Of a stretch of DNA of 64,000 nucleotides, positions 34,485 through 41,843 are shown piece after piece (position 1 is the first letter of the stretch; the number at the start of each line of letters is the position of its first letter). The stretch is from assembly GCF_021431925.1 (NCBI RefSeq), contig NZ_CP090371.1, positions 1,922,001-1,986,000 of the forward strand, given 5' to 3'. The position numbers were made by a program, and so were the translations under genes. The stretch comes from Halobaculum sp. CBA1158 (GTDB lineage: Archaea > Halobacteriota > Halobacteria > Halobacteriales > Haloferacaceae). Below the pieces are notes generated by a model. It was not told the origin of the DNA and did no database searches. It was given only the letters and a program-made list of their open reading frames with translations.

Positions 34485-34943
34485 ATGCAAGCATCAGACA
34501 CGACCCGACTTAGTAACTCGGGCACGACCGACGGTAGCACAGACGATCATCAGGCGCTGTACGATGTTCTGGCGAACACCCGACGACGGCACGTTATCCG
34601 CGCGCTCGCGGACGATCCGCCCTGCGACCTGGGCGAGTTAGCCGAGTACATCGCAGCGATCGAGAACGACAAGCCCGCCCAGCAGCTGCGGTCTCAAGAG
34701 CGGAAGCGCGTGTACGTCTCGCTGTATCAGTCCCACCTCCAGTCGCTCGCAGACGCGGACGTCATCAGAAACGACGACCAAGAGATCCGGCCTGGCCCGA
34801 CGCACGGGATCTGCTACGAGGCGATCCAGCGGTGTGAGTACGCCTTCTCCGGCGAGCAGACAGATACCGAAGCCGACGAGAGCCAAGACGACGCCCAGTC
34901 GCTCCTCGAGCGCGTGCGGACCTATCTCGGGGTGAGTGCGTGA
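34485..34943 (+). CDS. DUF7344-type HTH regulator (152 aa)
   Basis: Residues about 23-100 follow the haloarchaeal DUF7344 winged-helix pattern: LYDVLANTRRRHVIRALADD, DLGELAEYIAAIEND and KRVYVSLYQSHLQSLADADV. C-terminal tail is acidic. First gene after the folded leader and divergent from the repressor, so a candidate activator or antirepressor for the lytic programme. Confidence 0.78.
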   Translation: MQASDTTRLSNSGTTDGSTDDHQALYDVLANTRRRHVIRALADDPPCDLGELAEYIAAIENDKPAQQLRSQERKRVYVSLYQSHLQSLADADVIRNDDQEIRPGPTHGICYEAIQRCEYAFSGEQTDTEADESQDDAQSLLERVRTYLGVSA

Positions 34944-35248
34944 TGAGCGCGGACGCACATGACGCCGACCCGGACTGGAATACGATCGGGTCGGTGATGG
35001 CGTCGGATCACCGCGTGGCCGTCCTCGACCGGCTCACCAACGGCCCGGCGACACCCACGACGATCGCGGAGGACACGGGCCTGTCTGTCTCGCACGTCTC
35101 GCGAGCGCTCGGCCAGCTGCGCGACGCCGACCTCGTCGAACTCCTCGTGCCCGAGGAGCGCCGGAAGGGGCGCATCTACGGCACGACGGACGACGGCGTC
35201 GCCGCCGCCCACCACATCGACGATCTCGACGGCGAGGGGGGAGCATGA
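34943..35248 (+). CDS. ArsR/MarR-like winged-helix protein (101 aa)
   Basis: SVMASDHRVAVLDRLTNGPATPTTIAEDTGLSVSHVSRALGQLRDADLVELL is a complete winged helix with a recognition helix in SVSHVSRALGQL; the wing is VPEERRKGRIYG. ATG in a TGATG overlap, GTG 3 nt earlier possible. Together with the DUF7344 gene it forms a two-regulator start of the operon. Confidence 0.8.
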   Translation: MSADAHDADPDWNTIGSVMASDHRVAVLDRLTNGPATPTTIAEDTGLSVSHVSRALGQLRDADLVELLVPEERRKGRIYGTTDDGVAAAHHIDDLDGEGGA

Positions 35249-35538
35249 GCGCAGACGACGAGGAGCAGATCGACGCCGACGAGCTCGTCGACGAGCTGAA
35301 GGGCGCTACTGGTCGCATCGAGTACGTCGGGACGCCGCAGTCGGAGCGGTACGCCGACGTGGCGACCGCCGCCGGCGACTTGATCGACGCGCTCGAACGC
35401 CTCCAGATCGCCGACGTAACGACCAGTCGCGCCCGGACGATCAACGAGCAGATCAACTCGATCCGAGGGCTCGAAACCTGGGCTGAGGAGAGCGAGCAGA
35501 AGACGATCGACGCCGCTCAGGGAGACGACGATGAGTAA
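35245..35538 (+). CDS. Hypothetical helical protein (97 aa)
   Basis: Acidic, all-helix (DADELVDELKGATGRIEYV … ADVATAAGDLIDALERLQIADVTTSRARTINEQINSI). 4-nt overlap before and 8-nt overlap after. No family recognised. Confidence 0.62.
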   Translation: MSADDEEQIDADELVDELKGATGRIEYVGTPQSERYADVATAAGDLIDALERLQIADVTTSRARTINEQINSIRGLETWAEESEQKTIDAAQGDDDE

Positions 35539-35722
35539 CGCCATCCGCGGCGCGGCCGAGCGCCTCTCGACGGAGGGTACGTGCCCGGCGTGCGGTGCGG
35601 ACCTCGTCGACGGCCAGCGACCGCCCGGCTACGACGACCCGCATTGTGCGTGGTGTGCGGCCCAGATCGAGGACCGCCACACTTGGCACGCCCGTCGCGA
35701 CGGCCTGCGAGGTGGTCGGTGA
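35531..35722 (+). CDS. Zinc-ribbon protein (63 aa)
   Basis: CPACGADLVDGQRPPGYDDPH-CAWC gives a standard ribbon with a short helical N-terminus. Ends in a one-base overlap with the next ATG. Confidence 0.65.
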   Translation: MSNAIRGAAERLSTEGTCPACGADLVDGQRPPGYDDPHCAWCAAQIEDRHTWHARRDGLRGGR

Positions 35723-35877
35723 TGACGTGCGATCGCTGCGGCCAGCCGGCCCAGGGCGCGCTCTGTCGCTCCTGCGAGCAGGTCGCGGCGATGGAGGGCT
35801 CGTGGACGGCCGCGAAGGCCGAGCGCGAGCGCGAGGACGCCGAGGCCGTGGCGGACGCCGACGGGGGTGACGCATGA
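35722..35877 (+). CDS. Zinc-ribbon protein (51 aa)
   Basis: Begins MTCDRCGQPAQGALCRSC, a compact ribbon, then a helix of alternating Glu/Arg/Ala. ATG overlaps the preceding TGA; its own stop overlaps the next ATG. Confidence 0.65.
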   Translation: MTCDRCGQPAQGALCRSCEQVAAMEGSWTAAKAEREREDAEAVADADGGDA

Positions 35878-36083
35878 GCGCCACCACCGACGACCGCGAC
35901 GGCGACGACGATGTCGTCCGGATCAACGCGCTGCCCAGCGGTTCCTACGCCGCGTGGTACGACGCTCGCGCGAGCACGTATCGCGGCGAGGGCGACACGC
36001 GAGCCGACGCGCTGCGGGTGCTCGCGGATCGTCTCGACCCGCACATGAGCGTCGACGACGCCGGCGACGGAGGTGAGGACTGA
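35874..36083 (+). CDS. HicB-like small protein (69 aa)
   Basis: SYAAWYDARASTYRGEGDTRADALRVLADRL follows the HicB antitoxin fold (strand, Gly turn, then Ala/Leu helix). No HicA toxin lies beside it, so it is a lone HicB-like module, perhaps an anti-toxin decoy or regulator. Confidence 0.6.
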   Translation: MSATTDDRDGDDDVVRINALPSGSYAAWYDARASTYRGEGDTRADALRVLADRLDPHMSVDDAGDGGED

Positions 36084-36835
36084 TGCACGCTGCATCCGTC
36101 TACCTCACGGAGGGCGACGCCCGCCAGACGGAGATCCCCTCGAAGCTGGATGGCGAGCTGCCGGCAGTCGAGTCGGAGGCGACGCAGTACCTTGACGGAC
36201 ACACCGTCTACCACGGCACGGCTGCGGACCTCGTCGAAGAGCAGGCCGAGACGGTCCATGTCGATGGCTCGGGCGTCACTACTTCTCGAGAGGCGACGCT
36301 GCGCAAGCGCGCGGTCGACTTCTACGCCGACGTCTCGAGCGACCCTGGAATCATCGGCGTCTCCTCGGAGAGCAAAGGCGAATGGTTCCTGAAGCGCGCA
36401 GGCGCGCAACTCGGCGTTTCGGTCAAGAAGACGCGGATCAACGTCGACGCGTTCGCCGCGCACGTCCGCGAACAGACCGAGACGGCCGACGCGTGGAACG
36501 TCTCGCGCTCGCGCGACTACGGCGGCGACAAAGAGGAGACGAGTATCGACTACCACGATGCCGCCGACATCGAGGCAGCCGAGCGCGGGACGACTGGCCT
36601 CGGCTTCGAGTACTTCTGGGGTGACGACTACATGCGCGGCATCCTCTACGAGAGCGGCTACGTCGCGCTGTACAAGGACTGCATCACCGAGGTGTTCGCG
36701 AAGTGGCTGCGCGACGAGGTGCTCCCGTTTCTTGAGGTCGATCGCGACGAGGAAGAGGAGACGACGCAGTCAGAGCTGTCCAAGGACGAGCGCGATCGTG
36801 CCGAGGTCGCGGCGACCGACGGGGGTGAAGAGTGA
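36083..36835 (+). CDS. Hypothetical viral protein (250 aa)
   Basis: Largest gene of this block. Features: VYHGTAADLVEEQAETVHVDG, EWFLKRAGAQLGVSVKKTRINVDAFAAHVREQ, and GLGFEYFWGDDYMRGILYESGYVALYKDCITEVFAKWLRDEVLPFL with many aromatics. No replication, recombinase or nuclease motif is visible. One-base overlaps on both sides. Confidence 0.68.
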   Translation: MHAASVYLTEGDARQTEIPSKLDGELPAVESEATQYLDGHTVYHGTAADLVEEQAETVHVDGSGVTTSREATLRKRAVDFYADVSSDPGIIGVSSESKGEWFLKRAGAQLGVSVKKTRINVDAFAAHVREQTETADAWNVSRSRDYGGDKEETSIDYHDAADIEAAERGTTGLGFEYFWGDDYMRGILYESGYVALYKDCITEVFAKWLRDEVLPFLEVDRDEEEETTQSELSKDERDRAEVAATDGGEE

Positions 36836-37422
36836 TGGAGTTCGACGAGTACGACGGACGGAACGCGACTGCGGACCGCCCGGTTGATCTCCGCATCTAC
36901 GCCGGTGGGAACCAGGCAACAGTCACCGCCGGCGCTGTCGAGGAGTACTTCACCCGATACGGGTCGCCCGTCGACGAAGTCGGGTACCTCACCAACACGG
37001 ACAAGTCGGTGATCGCGTTCGACCCGGAAGGCGAATCCGGGGACACCTTCACCCTCACCATCTCTGACGGCTCGGGTGCGCTCGCTGTGAAGGGCGTCCT
37101 CGCGAAGGCGTTCGACGTCGACATCGATGACATCTCTACGAAACACGTCCTTGACCTCGAGACTGACGACGAGACCGGATTCGTCGTCGCGGATCTGAAG
37201 CCGGTCGTCGAGGACGCGACCGATGACGTCCATTGCCCGAAGTGCGGAAAGCGCTGCGCCGGTGAGCCCGCGATGAAGAACCACGCATCGCGAGTGCACG
37301 ACGGCCCGCAAGCGCTGTACAAGCGCGGCGAGCTGGAGGCCGAGGACGACGTCGTTCCCGACGGCGATGACTCCTGGAAAGAGATCGACGAGAAGGCCCG
37401 CGCCGACGGGGGTGACGCATGA
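36835..37422 (+). CDS. Protein with C-terminal C2H2 zinc finger (195 aa)
   Basis: N-terminal 125 residues form a beta-rich domain (VDLRIYAGGNQATVTAGAVEEYFTRYGSPVDEVGYL). Then CPKCGKRCAGEPAMKNHASRVHD, a classical C2H2 finger, and an acidic end. ATG preferred to the GTG 3 nt upstream. Possible DNA- or RNA-binding regulator. Confidence 0.72.
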   Translation: MEFDEYDGRNATADRPVDLRIYAGGNQATVTAGAVEEYFTRYGSPVDEVGYLTNTDKSVIAFDPEGESGDTFTLTISDGSGALAVKGVLAKAFDVDIDDISTKHVLDLETDDETGFVVADLKPVVEDATDDVHCPKCGKRCAGEPAMKNHASRVHDGPQALYKRGELEAEDDVVPDGDDSWKEIDEKARADGGDA

Positions 37423-37565
37423 GCGCCGAGGACGTCCAGGAGCTCATCGATGACGCGCTCGGCGTCGCCGTCGCGAACGACACCGACCTCGACGAGGTCG
37501 AGCGCATCCTCACCGACGCGGTCGACCGCGTCGACCAACTCCGGATCGCGCGGGGTGAGGCGTGA
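37419..37565 (+). CDS. Small helical protein (48 aa)
   Basis: 4-nt overlap with the C2H2 gene and one-base overlap with the next ATG. Acidic helices EDVQELIDDALGVAV and LDEVERILTDAVDRVDQL. Reality rests on these overlaps and codon use. Confidence 0.55.
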   Translation: MSAEDVQELIDDALGVAVANDTDLDEVERILTDAVDRVDQLRIARGEA

Positions 37566-37855
37566 TGTCGGCCGATGGAGAGGCGTCGGGAGAACAGGAG
37601 GACGTCCCGGATGGGTGGATTCGTCGAGATCTCATCGGTGGAATGGACACCGTCGGCTCGCTGGGTCTGGCCGAGAAGTACGAAGGAATTGGCGGCGGCT
37701 ACTGCTGTCGTCCGTGCGACCACTACGTGCCCATCGACGCTGTCGACGAGCCGGTGTGCCCGATGTGCGGCTACTCGAGCATGATCGGGACGGTCATCAT
37801 GGGCACGCAGGAGGTCACGGCGCTGCATCCTGAGGGGTGGTCGTTCGATGACTGA
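37565..37855 (+). CDS. Zinc-ribbon protein (96 aa)
   Basis: GGGYCCRPCDHYVPIDAVDEPVCPMCG forms a ribbon after a helical N-terminal part (IGGMDTVGSLGLAEKYEGI). ATG 37565 chosen; GTG at 37562 possible. Overlaps the next gene by 8 nt. Confidence 0.65.
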   Translation: MSADGEASGEQEDVPDGWIRRDLIGGMDTVGSLGLAEKYEGIGGGYCCRPCDHYVPIDAVDEPVCPMCGYSSMIGTVIMGTQEVTALHPEGWSFDD

Positions 37856-38252
37856 CGCCTTCGAACTGGATACCTCCCAAGACACCGCTCCGCCGGCGCT
37901 GTCGTGCGCCCGCTGCGGCGACCGGGTCTCACCGCGGGCGCTCGCCGGCGGCGTCTGCCCCAGCTGTCGCGGCCGGGATCGCGGCGCGGACCCACGCCAG
38001 GCGATGCTCGAGTACCACGAGGTCCGCCTCGCGACGGACGGCGGGACGGTCGCCGCCACCAGCGACGAGCACGACAAGGGAACCACGCACGCCGTCTTCG
38101 AGTCGGGGTGTCCGGCGTGCGACAACCCGCCGGCCGAGCGCGGCCACGTGTTTGCCCGCTACTCGATCGGGCCGGCGAGCGGCGAGACGGAGTGTGACTA
38201 CTGCGGGACTGTGTTCGAGGCCGACACCGGCGAGGTGGTCGACCGTGCCTGA
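37848..38252 (+). CDS. Protein with three zinc-knuckle pairs (134 aa)
   Basis: Cys pairs in CARCGDRVSPRALAGGVCPSC, CPACDNPPAERGH and CDYCGTVFEADTG allow two zinc sites. Acidic linkers between. Probably a scaffold or nucleic-acid binder; function unknown. Confidence 0.65.
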   Translation: MTDAFELDTSQDTAPPALSCARCGDRVSPRALAGGVCPSCRGRDRGADPRQAMLEYHEVRLATDGGTVAATSDEHDKGTTHAVFESGCPACDNPPAERGHVFARYSIGPASGETECDYCGTVFEADTGEVVDRA

Positions 38253-38943
38253 GTACCGCGACGAGCAGCCACACCTCTTCGACACGCGGCCACCGGACCA
38301 CCGCTGCGGGTCGACGCTCCCAGCAGACGGCGAGCGCGAAGGGATCTGCACGGTGTGTCACGCCCGGGTCACGGTCGGTCCCGATGGCGAGGAGTTCGGC
38401 CACGGCTACCGCTGTCCGCACCGACCGGACAAGTTCTCGATCCGCGGCGACAAAGAGAACCGGATCTCTGAGCACATCTGCCCGGAGTGTGGTCGTGGGA
38501 ACTTCGAGACGCGCAAGCAGATGCGGTGCCACCACGCGAGCGTCCACGGAGAGGCGCTCCGGGAGACCCGCTCGTGTGACTACTGCGAGGCTGAGTTCGA
38601 GCCGAACCGGTCTCGCAAACATCCGCAGCAGTACTGCTCCCCAGCGTGTGCTCAGCAGGCGCGGCGTGACCGCGTCACGATCGAGTGCGACACCTGCGGC
38701 GAGGCGTTCGAGACGGTCCCGTCCGAGCGCGAGCGTGGGAAGCGCTACTGCTCGGAAGCGTGCAAGATCGAGGGGATCCGCTCGGACGTGACGAAGACGT
38801 GTGAGGAGTGCGGCGACGAGTACGAGGTGAAGGCGTGGAACGCTGCAGGGTCGCGGTTCTGCTCGAAGAGCTGTCTGGGCCGGGCGAACGCGCTCAGCAC
38901 CTTCCATCGCGACGAGTCCGCCGGAGGTGTCGCCGGTGACTAA
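38245..38943 (+). CDS. Multi-zinc-finger protein (232 aa) with three treble-clef repeats
   Basis: GTG start, 8-nt overlap upstream. Fingers in order: CGSTLPADGEREGICTVCH, CPECGRGNFETRKQMRCHH, then three similar units CDYCEAEFE…YCSPAC, CDTCGEAFE…YCSEAC and CEECGDEYE…FCSKSC (MYM/TRASH-like treble clefs spaced 35-40 residues). Such arrays bind nucleic acid or proteins. The richest zinc protein of the provirus. Confidence 0.72.
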   Translation: MPEYRDEQPHLFDTRPPDHRCGSTLPADGEREGICTVCHARVTVGPDGEEFGHGYRCPHRPDKFSIRGDKENRISEHICPECGRGNFETRKQMRCHHASVHGEALRETRSCDYCEAEFEPNRSRKHPQQYCSPACAQQARRDRVTIECDTCGEAFETVPSERERGKRYCSEACKIEGIRSDVTKTCEECGDEYEVKAWNAAGSRFCSKSCLGRANALSTFHRDESAGGVAGD

Positions 38944-39043
38944 CACCGAGCGCGACCTCGCGTGGCGCGCCTTCTGGGCCGTGTTCCTCATGGCAGTCGC
39001 GATCGCCTTCGTCACGATCGCGCTCACGGAGGTGGCTGCGTGA
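38936..39043 (+). CDS. Single-helix membrane peptide (35 aa)
   Basis: GTG start in an overlap with the multi-finger gene and GTGA overlap to the next. Sequence WRAFWAVFLMAVAIAFVTIAL is one membrane helix with a short charged N-terminus. Small membrane peptides of this sort are common in viruses. Confidence 0.55.
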   Translation: MTNTERDLAWRAFWAVFLMAVAIAFVTIALTEVAA

Positions 39044-39378
39044 GCATGGCTGCCAGCACGCAGCCGTTCGACGAGCTCCGCGACGGCGTCGTCGCGAGCG
39101 ACCACCTCCTCGAGGAGCGGTGGCCTCAGCGCGCCCACCCGGTCGACAACCTCCGGGATGCGTGGGTGCGCGGCGAGCGCCTCGAGATCGCCGACGAGCG
39201 CGTGCCTGTCCACGACGAGGCGCGGTACGACGCCTGGACGGAGGCGGTGATCTTCCGCCGGAGCGACGACCTCGTGACGTGCTATTCGGTCCGCGAAGAA
39301 CACGTTACGAACGAGCACGGCGAGGCCGTCCGCGAGGCAGTGCGCGAGCAGGTGTGGCGCTCTGGAGGTGACGAGTAG
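39040..39378 (+). CDS. Hypothetical viral protein (112 aa)
   Basis: Last gene of the rightward operon. DELRDGVVASDHLLEERWPQRAHPVDNLRDAWVRGERLEI … AVIFRRSDDLVTCYSVREEHV. GTG 39040 by overlap; ATG 39046 is an alternative. No family recognised. Confidence 0.62.
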   Translation: MSMAASTQPFDELRDGVVASDHLLEERWPQRAHPVDNLRDAWVRGERLEIADERVPVHDEARYDAWTEAVIFRRSDDLVTCYSVREEHVTNEHGEAVREAVREQVWRSGGDE

Positions 39379-39415
39379 TGCGCTTCCCTATCGCCACATA
39401 TGGTTTATCAGTCGC

Positions 39416-39700
39416 CTACTCGCCGCTCTCTTCGCGCTCGATCGCGTCGTCGAACGCTTGCCGAGCCCACGCGAGGAGCCCACGTTCGTCGTCGAAGGAC
39501 CATGCGACACGGTCGAGGGTGCTATCGAGCGTGATCAACAGGCGCATCGCCCGCTTGATCGCTTTCGATCGAGACCGTCCGTCCCCCTCACTAAATCGGT
39601 GGTCAAACTCGCGCAGCATGTCGAGATCGTCCTCGCCGATCCAGATGCCGATCGTCCCCTCCTCGTACTCGCGAGAGCTCCGTCCACGGTCCACGGACAT
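39416..39700 (-). CDS. Ribbon-helix-helix-like protein (94 aa)
   Basis: N-terminal strand EEGTIGIWIGEDDLDMLREFDHRFSEGDGRSRSKAIKRAMRLLI fits a CopG/Arc ribbon-helix-helix, with a helical C-terminal extension. Divergent from the split gene at 39749 with 48 nt between them, so it could repress that gene and itself. Near the attachment site, so a directionality factor is another possibility. Confidence 0.7.
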   Translation of the reverse strand: MSVDRGRSSREYEEGTIGIWIGEDDLDMLREFDHRFSEGDGRSRSKAIKRAMRLLITLDSTLDRVAWSFDDERGLLAWARQAFDDAIEREESGE

Positions 39701-39748
39701 GCTCTCAGTATCGTGCGAGTCGCGTATCAACCCCACGGAGATCACAGC

Positions 39749-40102
39749 ATGAGCGACACGACACCCACTCACGACCCGACGTGCCCGTACTGCGACGCCG
39801 ACGACCAACCTGCCGTCGAGACGATGGACGCGCTCGTCGACCACCTGACCGACGAGCACGACGCGTTCTCCGTCGCGACCGGAGCTGCGCCAGCGCGCGA
39901 CGGCGACGGCGACGAACTCCGCGCCGACGGCGGCCGCGTCATCACCTCGTCGGAAACATGTAATCCGTTCCAGACGAAATACTCGTCGGTTGCTGAGTGG
40001 CCGAACCTGCAAGGATTTACCCAAATCGAAAGACAGCGGCGAGTTGAGACCGATGCGATCTATCGAATTAGTGTCTTAGGATGTTCCTTTGCATCAGGTT
40101 GA
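39749..40102 (+). CDS. 5' part of a split viral gene (zinc finger; C-terminus replaced at attR)
   Basis: 117 codons in the integrated state. Residues 9-35 form a C2H2-type finger (CPYCDADDQPAVETMDALVDHLTDEHD), followed by an acidic linker and a basic segment (LQGFTQIERQRRVETDAIYR). Codons 107-110 are the attachment core (Ile-Ser-Val-Leu); the last 7 codons are chromosomal sequence. In the circular virus the frame would continue into 3019-3156 and end 45 residues later. Integration would thus truncate this protein. Confidence 0.68.
   Translation: MSDTTPTHDPTCPYCDADDQPAVETMDALVDHLTDEHDAFSVATGAAPARDGDGDELRADGGRVITSSETCNPFQTKYSSVAEWPNLQGFTQIERQRRVETDAIYRISVLGCSFASG
40001..40014 (+). repeat. 14-bp arm-type repeat, right copy
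   Basis: CCGAACCTGCAAGG, identical to 3122-3135, 52 nt before the right core copy and in the same orientation. Confidence 0.5.
40066..40078 (+). repeat. Right attachment core (attR), 13-bp direct repeat
   Basis: AATTAGTGTCTTA, identical to 3006-3018. It lies 50 nt before the start of the DUF5805-like gene. Sequence to its right has no match at the left end. Confidence 0.7.
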
Positions 40103-40127
40103 TGTAGGCGGCGGTCCAGGCCCGGGT

Positions 40128-40577
40128 ATGAGCGACGCGGAGGCAGAACGGGTGCCGGTGACCGTCCGGGTGCCGGCGTATCAGAAGCGCGCCTGGGTCG
40201 CCGAGGCCGATGGCCTCGACATGTCCCAGTCGGAGTTCGTCCGAACGATGGTCCAGGCGGGTCGACGCGACCTCGGCGTGGCCGACGCGTTCGGTCCCCC
40301 GCCCGGGGCCGAGGAGTCCGATGAGAGCGCCGATCCCTCGAGCGAATCGTCTTCCGCGGAAGGTGCATCTCCCCCCACGAACCCTGGGGGTAGCAACCTC
40401 GAAGAGCGCCTCCTCGAGGCCCTCGCGAACGAGGACGTCATGTCGTTCGACGGACTGGTCGAGGCAGTCGCCGGCGACATCGAAGAACGGGTCGACGAGA
40501 CGATGGGTCGGCTCCAGTCGCGCGGACGAGTCAGGTACAGCGGCCGCGACGGCGGCTACGTTCTGGTGGAGCAATGA
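40128..40577 (+). CDS. DUF5805-like protein with N-terminal ribbon-helix-helix
   Basis: 149 aa. ERVPVTVRVPAYQKRAWVAEADGLDMSQSEFVRTMVQAGRR is a ribbon-helix-helix-like DNA-binding region. C-terminal LEERLLEALANEDVMSFDGLVEAVAGDIEERVDETMGRLQSRGRVRY is a winged-helix-like unit. Overlaps the recombinase gene by 4 nt. From memory of haloarchaeal genomes this gene and the recombinase are a recurring chromosomal pair, so it may be host rather than viral. Probably an accessory factor for recombination. Confidence 0.75.
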   Translation: MSDAEAERVPVTVRVPAYQKRAWVAEADGLDMSQSEFVRTMVQAGRRDLGVADAFGPPPGAEESDESADPSSESSSAEGASPPTNPGGSNLEERLLEALANEDVMSFDGLVEAVAGDIEERVDETMGRLQSRGRVRYSGRDGGYVLVEQ

Positions 40578-41641
40578 GCGCGAGTGACCGCGCTGACGAC
40601 GGGAGCGACGGCGGCGACCCCGTCGGATACTTCATCGAGGACATGGAGCTTCACGGCAAGAGCGAGCGCACCCGCGGGGAGTACAGCCGGGTGCTGCGCC
40701 GCTTCGAGGCGTTCCTCGCGGATCCCGAATCCGGACCTGCGGGCGGCGCGACCGCTCCAGAAGCGGCGTCACACCGCGACTGCATGGCGTTCGTCCACGC
40801 CCTCCGCCGGGATCCGGACCTGGCGGAGTCGACGACGGCGACGTACGCCGCGTACCTCCACCGGTTCTACTCGTACATGACCCAGGTCGGGGAGTTCGAC
40901 GCCAATCCGATGGCGCTGGTGATGGAGGAGCTCGACGAACGCATCGACACGGACCCGACCAGACGGGAGATATCGGTGCCGCGGATGCGCGAGTTCGTCA
41001 CGGGCGTCACGCACCCGCTGGAGCGGGCGCTGATGATCACGCTGCTCAAGACCGGCATGCGCGTCGGAGAGCTGTGTAACCTCGATCTGCGGGACCTGCG
41101 GCTCGAAGACGAGCCCTCCGAGTACGATCTCGGCGGCCGAGCGCAGTTGGACGGTCGACCCGACTCGCTGTTCGTCGCGAGCGACCCCTCGGTCGGAGCG
41201 GCGTACAACGGCGAGGAGCGAACCGCCTCGAACAAGCGAAAACGCGCCACGATCGTCCCCGTCGACGCCGAACTCGCCGAGACGCTCGTCCGCTGGCTGG
41301 CGATCAGACCCGACGCGCGTTCGCCCGCCGAGCCGCTGTTCGTGGGCACAGCGAGCGGGTGGGGGGCGCGACTCACGCCCGATCAGGTGGGCCGTATCGT
41401 CCGCGATCACGCCGCCGACGCCGGCTGGTACGAGTCCGGCGCGGGCGCGACCGAGAACGTTACGCCTCATTACTTCAGGCACTTCTTCACCACGCACCTC
41501 CGCGACCGCACGGGCGACCGCGGCGTCGTGAAGTACCTCCGCGGCGACGTGGCCGACGACATCATCGACACCTACACCCACAACTGGGGCGATAACGTCC
41601 GGGAGACGTACGATCGACACGTCTACTCGCTGCTGGAGTGA
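40574..41641 (+). CDS. Tyrosine recombinase/integrase (XerC/D-like)
   Basis: 355 aa. N-terminal SAM-like core-binding domain (FIEDMELHGKSERTRGEYSRVLRRFEAFL). Catalytic residues: Arg in TGMRVGEL, HxxR in PHYFRHFF, His in YTHNWGD and Tyr in the ETYDRHVY tail; the Lys is likely in KRKRATI. All are present, so it should be active. It lies just outside the proposed attR. It may be the host recombinase used by the provirus or, if the boundaries are wrong, the virus's own integrase. Confidence 0.93.
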   Translation: MSASDRADDGSDGGDPVGYFIEDMELHGKSERTRGEYSRVLRRFEAFLADPESGPAGGATAPEAASHRDCMAFVHALRRDPDLAESTTATYAAYLHRFYSYMTQVGEFDANPMALVMEELDERIDTDPTRREISVPRMREFVTGVTHPLERALMITLLKTGMRVGELCNLDLRDLRLEDEPSEYDLGGRAQLDGRPDSLFVASDPSVGAAYNGEERTASNKRKRATIVPVDAELAETLVRWLAIRPDARSPAEPLFVGTASGWGARLTPDQVGRIVRDHAADAGWYESGAGATENVTPHYFRHFFTTHLRDRTGDRGVVKYLRGDVADDIIDTYTHNWGDNVRETYDRHVYSLLE

Positions 41642-41843
41642 CGCGGCCGTGCGGGCCGCAAGCGACGCCGACAGCGGATCAATCGCCGAGTATTCGTAAC
41701 GGTGTTTGAACTTCAGTTTGATTGTTAGTTTTCTGGTGTCCGCTCCGGGACTAGTAAACTTTATTTCGCTATATCAAATACCGGCCCGCCGGATCAGTCG
41801 TACCTGGGGCTATATCGACCGTATTGGTCCGTTACCCGCCGAA
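41642..41843. other. Gap between recombinase and SRAP gene
   Basis: About 200 nt, partly AT-rich (41705-41785), between convergent genes. I looked for a repeat shared with the left end of the provirus and found none. Confidence 0.5.

Larger units (their letters stand above)
3006..40078. mobile_element. Integrated tailed-virus provirus (HK97-type head, Caudoviricetes-like)
   Basis: Contiguous block with terminase, portal, protease, capsid, tail tube, tape measure and fibre genes, phage-style overlapping small ORFs and PhiH1-like regulators. It is bounded by the 13-bp direct repeat AATTAGTGTCTTA at 3006-3018 and 40066-40078. No replication initiator, polymerase or lysis gene is recognised. The only phage-like DNA-modifying gene is a methyltransferase at 4917-5540. 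The left boundary agrees with a coding-density change; the right boundary lies inside an open frame. Boundaries come from the repeat, not from comparison with an empty site. Confidence 0.85.

Noticed and set aside
36083-36835. Integrase hidden in the 250-aa hypothetical
   Set aside because: No Arg...HxxR...Tyr pattern of tyrosine recombinases and no serine recombinase motif could be found.
41642-41843. Right attachment site beyond the recombinase
   Set aside because: Would make the recombinase viral, but I found no repeat of 10 nt or more shared with 2192-3155, whereas the 13-bp core and 14-bp arms match well at 40001-40078.
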